A stretch of DNA of 64,000 nucleotides from Brachycybe producta (Eukaryota > Arthropoda > Diplopoda > Playtdesmida > Andrognathidae). Below the pieces are notes generated by a model that did no database searches, was not told where the DNA came from, and saw only the letters and a list, made by a program, of their open reading frames with translations. Location of the stretch: the NCBI GenBank assembly GCA_036925085.1, contig JAUPFP010000002.1, positions 3,216,820 to 3,280,819 on the forward strand. The letters run 5' to 3'. This document shows positions 39,501-45,500 of the stretch, piece by piece; positions within the stretch are counted from its first letter, which is position 1; each line of letters begins with the position of its first letter. The position numbers were made by a program, and so were the translations under genes.

Positions 39501-42500
39501 CAAGATGGCTGAACTTTTTAAATGCACAAACAAAGGAGAAGTTCAAGATGGCTGAACTCTCCAAAGAAGCAAGAAAAGAAAGCTGTTTTACTTTGAAAGT
39601 TTAAAACTTAGGTGCGGTGCCCGCACATCAAAAGTTTCAATTTAGTTTTATTAAAACAGTAAAACAGTGTAGAAATTGAAGTGTGTTCAACAAGATAAAT
39701 ACTTGGTGAACCAGAAGAAATGTTCAGACTGGAGAAATTTTGAGTCCTCACTGCTGGATGGCTCTGGATGAAAAGACAGAGTCAGTGCCCAGTGAGGGAC
39801 TATGTTGAGTAGAAGGAAGAAGTCCGTAGGTGGCGCTGAGGTGGCCACTTCCGGTTCAGTTTATTGCAATGTCCAAAAATTGATGATCGAAAAGTTCCTC
39901 CGGGGCACGTTTTTATGGTGGCCAGGAGAAAGACACAAAAAGAGAGAAAATTCAAAGAAAAAGAGAAGTTTTCTCTAACAAGAGGAACTCCGCCAGGGGG
40001 CGCGTGAGTGCAACCCTCTGGAAGAGAAGAGAAGAGAAGAGAACACAAAAAGATGAGAGAAGGTACAACAATGAGTCACATGGAGCGAAAAACCGCTCCG
40101 TTGGCGCTTTTTGAAGAGTGTCCGGTCGATCCAAGATGGCGGCCGGGCTTCAGTGCTGTCCAATGGAGAAAGTTCATGTGATGATGCATTGAGGTGATGA
40201 TGATGAAGAAATTGAAGAACATGACTTGGGACATAGAGGGTCCCAAGGGAAACACAAGTGTAAAAACAAAGAACAAAGAAAAGGGGGGACAAGAAAGTCC
40301 CACGTGGCTAGAAAAAGTGTGTTTTAAGCTTGTAAGCCCCCTAACAATGAAATAGAGCTAGGGAGAATCTTGCTTGAAAATTAAAGATGAAGAGTGAAGA
40401 TAATAGGACATTTTAAAAGACACACACGTCCTTTAAAAGCCTATTAATAGATGAATAGATTAGTAGATGAGATTTGTTTGCTCATCTCATAATGAGACTG
40501 CAAACTCCTCTCGGAGAGTAAGAAGAATTTGTTTAAAGTGTTGCCCACGTGGTGTGGGTTTCACTTTGAAAATTAAAGAAGAGTGAAGGTGACAGTGGGT
40601 GATTGTAATGGAAACATGAAATACAAAAACACGGACGGAAACACGTGTGTCCAAACGGTTGTCCACTTTCCGAGTGCTAAGCGGTCAGCAGCCAAAAGTT
40701 CGTTCCCACGTGTCTCTAAGGACAGGACACAGAATCGCGCGGTCGACACGTGGTGTGTGTAGCCACAAGTCTCTCTCGCGATTCCACAAAAACGGTACCA
40801 TGCGGTTGGCTTTGACGTGATCGAGGGCCTCCATACATGGTCCCAACATAAAAAGGCGCCACGCGGTTGGCTTTGACGCTATCGAGGGCCTCCATACGTG
40901 GTTCCAACACAAAGGACGCCGCGCGGTTGGCTTTGACGTGATCGAGGGCCTCCATACGCGGTTTTACAAAGGCGCCACGTGGTCGACTTTGACGCTATCG
41001 AGGGTCTCCACACGTGGTTCCAACACAAAGGACGCCGCGCGGTTGACTTTGACGTGATCGAGGGTCTCCATACGCGGTTTTACAGACAGGCGCCACGCGG
41101 TTGACTTTGACGCTATCGAGGGTCTCCATACGTGGCTCCAACATAGAAAGGACGGACGAAGCCTCGTGAGGCACAATCACGAGACTTAGGACAAAGGACG
41201 GCTTCTGTTTACAGGTCGGAGAAGGCAGATGGAGCTATACCCCGCACCTCCACCAAATGTGAGCTTTTGACATCAACCAATATTTTATTACCAACCTTTA
41301 GATGACATTTTCTACTTTTCGTTTCTTCTCTGAGCAGTATGACACCTGCACAGAGAAGATCCGAGCTGTAGAGAGAGCTGGATGGAGATAGATTGTAGCC
41401 ACTCTTCTGCATGGGGGTGAAATCGATGCAGGAGAGTGGCGGCCATCTCTCTCTCTTCCAGTTGATGCTGATATACATCTTCTCCATCGGTATTCCGACC
41501 AGAGAAGATGTTGTAGCTGCTGAGAATCGTATAGCTCCTGCCCTATGAAACCTCCGGCCTCTGAAGAGAAGTTATTTACATAAACATAAAGACAACGCTA
41601 CTTCTTGTTACAACACTTTTATTCATTCCTTGTAAGAAGTACAGATACAAGGGTGAATAGTAAAATACTAACTGTGAATCCTCAGGCCCATGATTTGGAA
41701 TGTATCTCAAAAACAGGCAAAGGAAAGAACTGAGGAACAAAGAGGAACATGGTCCTTTTATACCTTGGACCTGTGTACACCTGCGAGGTGTAACCAGGTC
41801 CAAGTGACCATGGTCCTTTACGTATCAATCCGCCACTTGGGCATGAGTCAGAAAGGTGAGTCAGAGAGGAGGGAGGGACGGTTGAGAGTTGTTTACCCCC
41901 CAGGCTATGGTTTTGGCGGGATCACGATTTACAGGGTGTTACACATACATACACAGACCTGGCTTAATATAAATATAATAATTATCACAGATCTGGTATG
42001 TCTAAAACATAAATAAATTTCAAAGAGGGAAAAGTGTGCCAAAATTGAGTTTGGCATTTGTTCAAACTTACCGCAATGGCAATGCACCCATATTAAAATA
42101 AACGTATAATAAAAATTTAATAAAGTGTTATTTAGACAAAAACAAAATACTTTTGTTACCTTGAGCAATTTTACGAAATTCGATCTATCTTCAGGTTTTC
42201 CTCCTCTTTGAGTGGGATATTCCCAGTCAACATCGAGACCTTGGAAACCGTATTTTGTAAGAAACGGTACTGTCGATTTTACGAATGTTGATCTCGCATT
42301 CGGATCACTGGTCATTGTTGAATATTTCTCGGAGCCTTCGTTCCATCCACCAATAGCAAGAATAACTTTCAAACTAGGGTTCAGCTTAGTCAAATTTGTA
42401 AATCGAAGATAAGCTCCTGTTGATGAAAAAAAAATGGAGATTTATTTTAAATAAAATTACATTTATATTGCTGATATTTAATTAATTAGAAGGTTAAAGA

Positions 42501-45500
42501 GACCATTACCCCCAGGAATTTGTTGTTGAAATATCGTCAAGACTTACCCAACGATTGCTAAAATAATTTTTAAAATTAAAAATAAGACGTTAAAATTATA
42601 AAAAAAAACTTAGAAATGAAGGGACTTTTCATGATTCACCAAACAACGCCATTTTAAATTTCTAAAAACGAAAGTCTCCCCCTCAATTTAGTGGCAAATG
42701 TTACCACCTCACATTTCTATAATTCCTTAATCAAATACATGTATTCCCTAGTCATATTAAACTCAATACAACTTTCACATCAACTTGAGAGCCACGTGGC
42801 AGGTGGGAGATAAGTCCAATATTAAATCCATAGTACTTCGAAATGAATAGGAAATACATGTATTTGAATAGTGAATTAAAAGTAATGTGAGGTGACAACA
42901 CAGGCAAGACTTAAATATCGATATATCGCTATTTTTCGAGTAGAGGAGTATACTTTTTATTGCTTTAGTTCCGATTCATGTTGTTTGGTGGCGCATCTAT
43001 CTGAAGTTGCAAGTTTCTACCAAATACCGATTCATTTTGAATTTTTTTTTAATTAAGAAGGCACTTTTTTTAAAAAAAAATAAACATCATTTTTACCATC
43101 AAAAGATAAGTCTCTTCATAATTTTAAGTAGATATTTCTAGAGGTAATGTTCTCTTTCAATGTTGGTCTTCAACATGTGTCAACAGGAAAGGTTGCCAGA
43201 AATGAAGCAAGGGTCACTGGTACATGCCGCACACTGTACATTATGCAAAATAAAAGTGGGTGGCATCAACAGATTTAATATTTTAGCCGCCCACTTTTAT
43301 TTTGCATAATATAATTAATTAACTGTAATGTTTTGAAATGTTAAAGGGTTGGCTGAACAAAATTTATTTTTCTCTTTTTAGTGCATCAACAACAGAGACA
43401 CAGAAAAAAAAATGTCTTTTTTTTTTGTTCCTTTTCCTATTTTCTTTTTCCTTGGCGGAATTCCGCGTGTGTGTTCCAGGCTTTAGCAAAAAACCTTGTT
43501 TTTTTCATTTACTTATGTTGTGTTTTAGTCTGGTTTGGGTTTATTTAACATCTTCTTTAACTACTGTATGAGGTCATTAAAATAATATATAGAAATACAG
43601 GATATACAGACCCGTGCAAAGCTGGTAATAGGCCCATAGGCTAGAGCCTAGATGGGAAATGTAGGCCTCATTTTAAACTGCTCATTAACGAGACCATTAC
43701 CTCCAGAAATTTCTTGTCAAAATACAAGAATTATTCAATGATTACCAAAATGATTTTTAAAATTTAAAATAAGTGATTAATATAATTTTGAAAATTAAAA
43801 ATCAGTTGACTTTCCTATAAATGGACTTTATCAGATAGATGCGCCACCAAACAACACATTGGCAACAAAAACCCCCAAAGTATACTTCTCTACTCGAATT
43901 CTGATCGTGTTGTCACCAGCTCACATTACTTTCATTTCAAAGTACTATGGATTTAATATTTGAATTATTCCACATGGAAGGTTGTATTGAGTTGTATATG
44001 AACAGGGAATACATGTATTTGATTAAGGAATTCGGGAAATCTGAGGTGGCAACCTTTGCCACAAAAATGGGGAGGGGAGAGACTTTTGTTTTTGGAATTT
44101 AAAATGTCGTCCTTTGGTGACTCATGAAAAGTCACTTCATGTTTAATTTTTTTATGGTTTTATTGACTTATTTTAAATTTTAAAAATCGTTTTGGCAATC
44201 TTTGGTTAAGTCTTGACAATATTTTGAAAATATATTTTTGGAGGTAATGGTCTCTTTAAGTAATTTTGTAATCATTACTCAATACATGTAGTGTATATGA
44301 TGTACTTGAGTTACAAGTAAGAAAACAGTAGCTCAACAAAACCTCTGAAAAACAAAACTTCTGAAATCATTGCCTACCATCTAGTGAGAGCATGATACAA
44401 CAAATGCCAAAATTGAAAGTATCTAAAGTGTATGTGTGTCCATAGCCTCCTTATAGTTTAAGGAGGCTATGGTGTGTCTCTTCTACATTTGATTATGGTC
44501 ACACTGTTGCAGTGCTTGCAAACACTTTTATTATATTTCTGGTTCCTGTTTTTTTTTTCTCAGAGTTTTTCATTTCAGAAACTCCTGAAAATGTCATCTT
44601 TTCAGAAGAATAAAAGTTCTGAAAACCATCATTTCAGAAGTTTTTGTTGAGCTCTAAAAATGCCTTCACTTAATACCAGGGGGAGTAGGCCCTCTAAAAA
44701 TCATATACCCATACCAACTGGCCCACCTGGCTCCCTCTGTTCTGGTTTGAGGACCTAACATTATGAGTTTACAATCAATCAACTACAGTAAAACAATTGT
44801 AACGAAACAAACCAAAAAAATTGTAAATTTAAAAAGAACACAAACTTATACTCATGCCAGGGTTCAAACACAATGGCCTGTTGCTTCTGAAGCAGAAACC
44901 TTCACCACTGACCTACCAGGGATCGTCACTTCATAACTAAAAAAATGTTTTGACCCACAAATTACTGGTATGTGGCTGAAAATGCCACTTACAGGATCCT
45001 TGAAAATTTAATAGGTTAAAATGTCCCAATGCTGTTGGGTTATATGCAATGTGCATCTCAGCATACTGGGACATGAAGATCATGGAAAACGAGAGGCAAA
45101 CAGATTTGAAATGGGGAAACAGACAAACCTTAGATGAAGTTAAATAAAAGTGTTTAAAAAAAAACAATAAATATGTTTGTTGTTTTAATAAATACCCAAT
45201 CCGTAATCATCTGGTAGATCATTATATGGATCTAGTGATTTAATCATGTTTGTCGATTCGTCGAGACCAGCAAAAGTGTAAACTACATGCGTGCATACAA
45301 ATGGGTCGATGTCTTCAGGTTCGAATTTTCCAAGGCCTTGACGATAAACTGCCCAGCTTCCATAGTAACAAACAACTCGTCTGTCATTGCCATACTTTGG
45401 TGCTATTAAATGAAATTTAAAAAAAAAATAATTCAAAAATTGAAAAAATAAGGCTATATTTGCAAAATTTATTATTTTACTGCTATTTTTTGCTAGTTTT

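Larger units (their letters stand above)
31683..41943 (-). mobile_element. Non-autonomous Ty3/gypsy-type LTR retrotransposon, element 2 (gag-PR and ORF3 only)
   Basis: 10,261 bp with two 686-bp LTRs that I could distinguish at only one position. On the minus strand the order is 5' LTR (41258-41943), primer site, long leader with tandem repeats, gag-protease (38819-36438), a 1.5-kb non-coding spacer, ORF3 (34949-32772) and 3' LTR (31683-32368). Reverse transcriptase, RNase H and integrase are entirely missing. Both ORFs are uninterrupted. The flanks are CA/TA microsatellite, so a target duplication cannot be judged. It lies in chitinase intron 3, in the same direction as the gene. Confidence 0.92.
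31123..41990 (-). mobile_element. Helitron (HelB, copy 4) split by LTR element 2
   Basis: The 3' end on the minus strand is at 31123, the complement of CTAG after the hairpin. The sequence runs through the (CATA)n tract to 31682, is interrupted by element 2, and resumes at 41944 with CATACATACACAGACCTGGC, which matches the 5' region of copy 3. The 5' end is approximate. Confidence 0.6.

Noticed and set aside
44852-44930. A functional tRNA gene
   Set aside because: The boxes are present but the anticodon stem-loop and acceptor stem do not fold.
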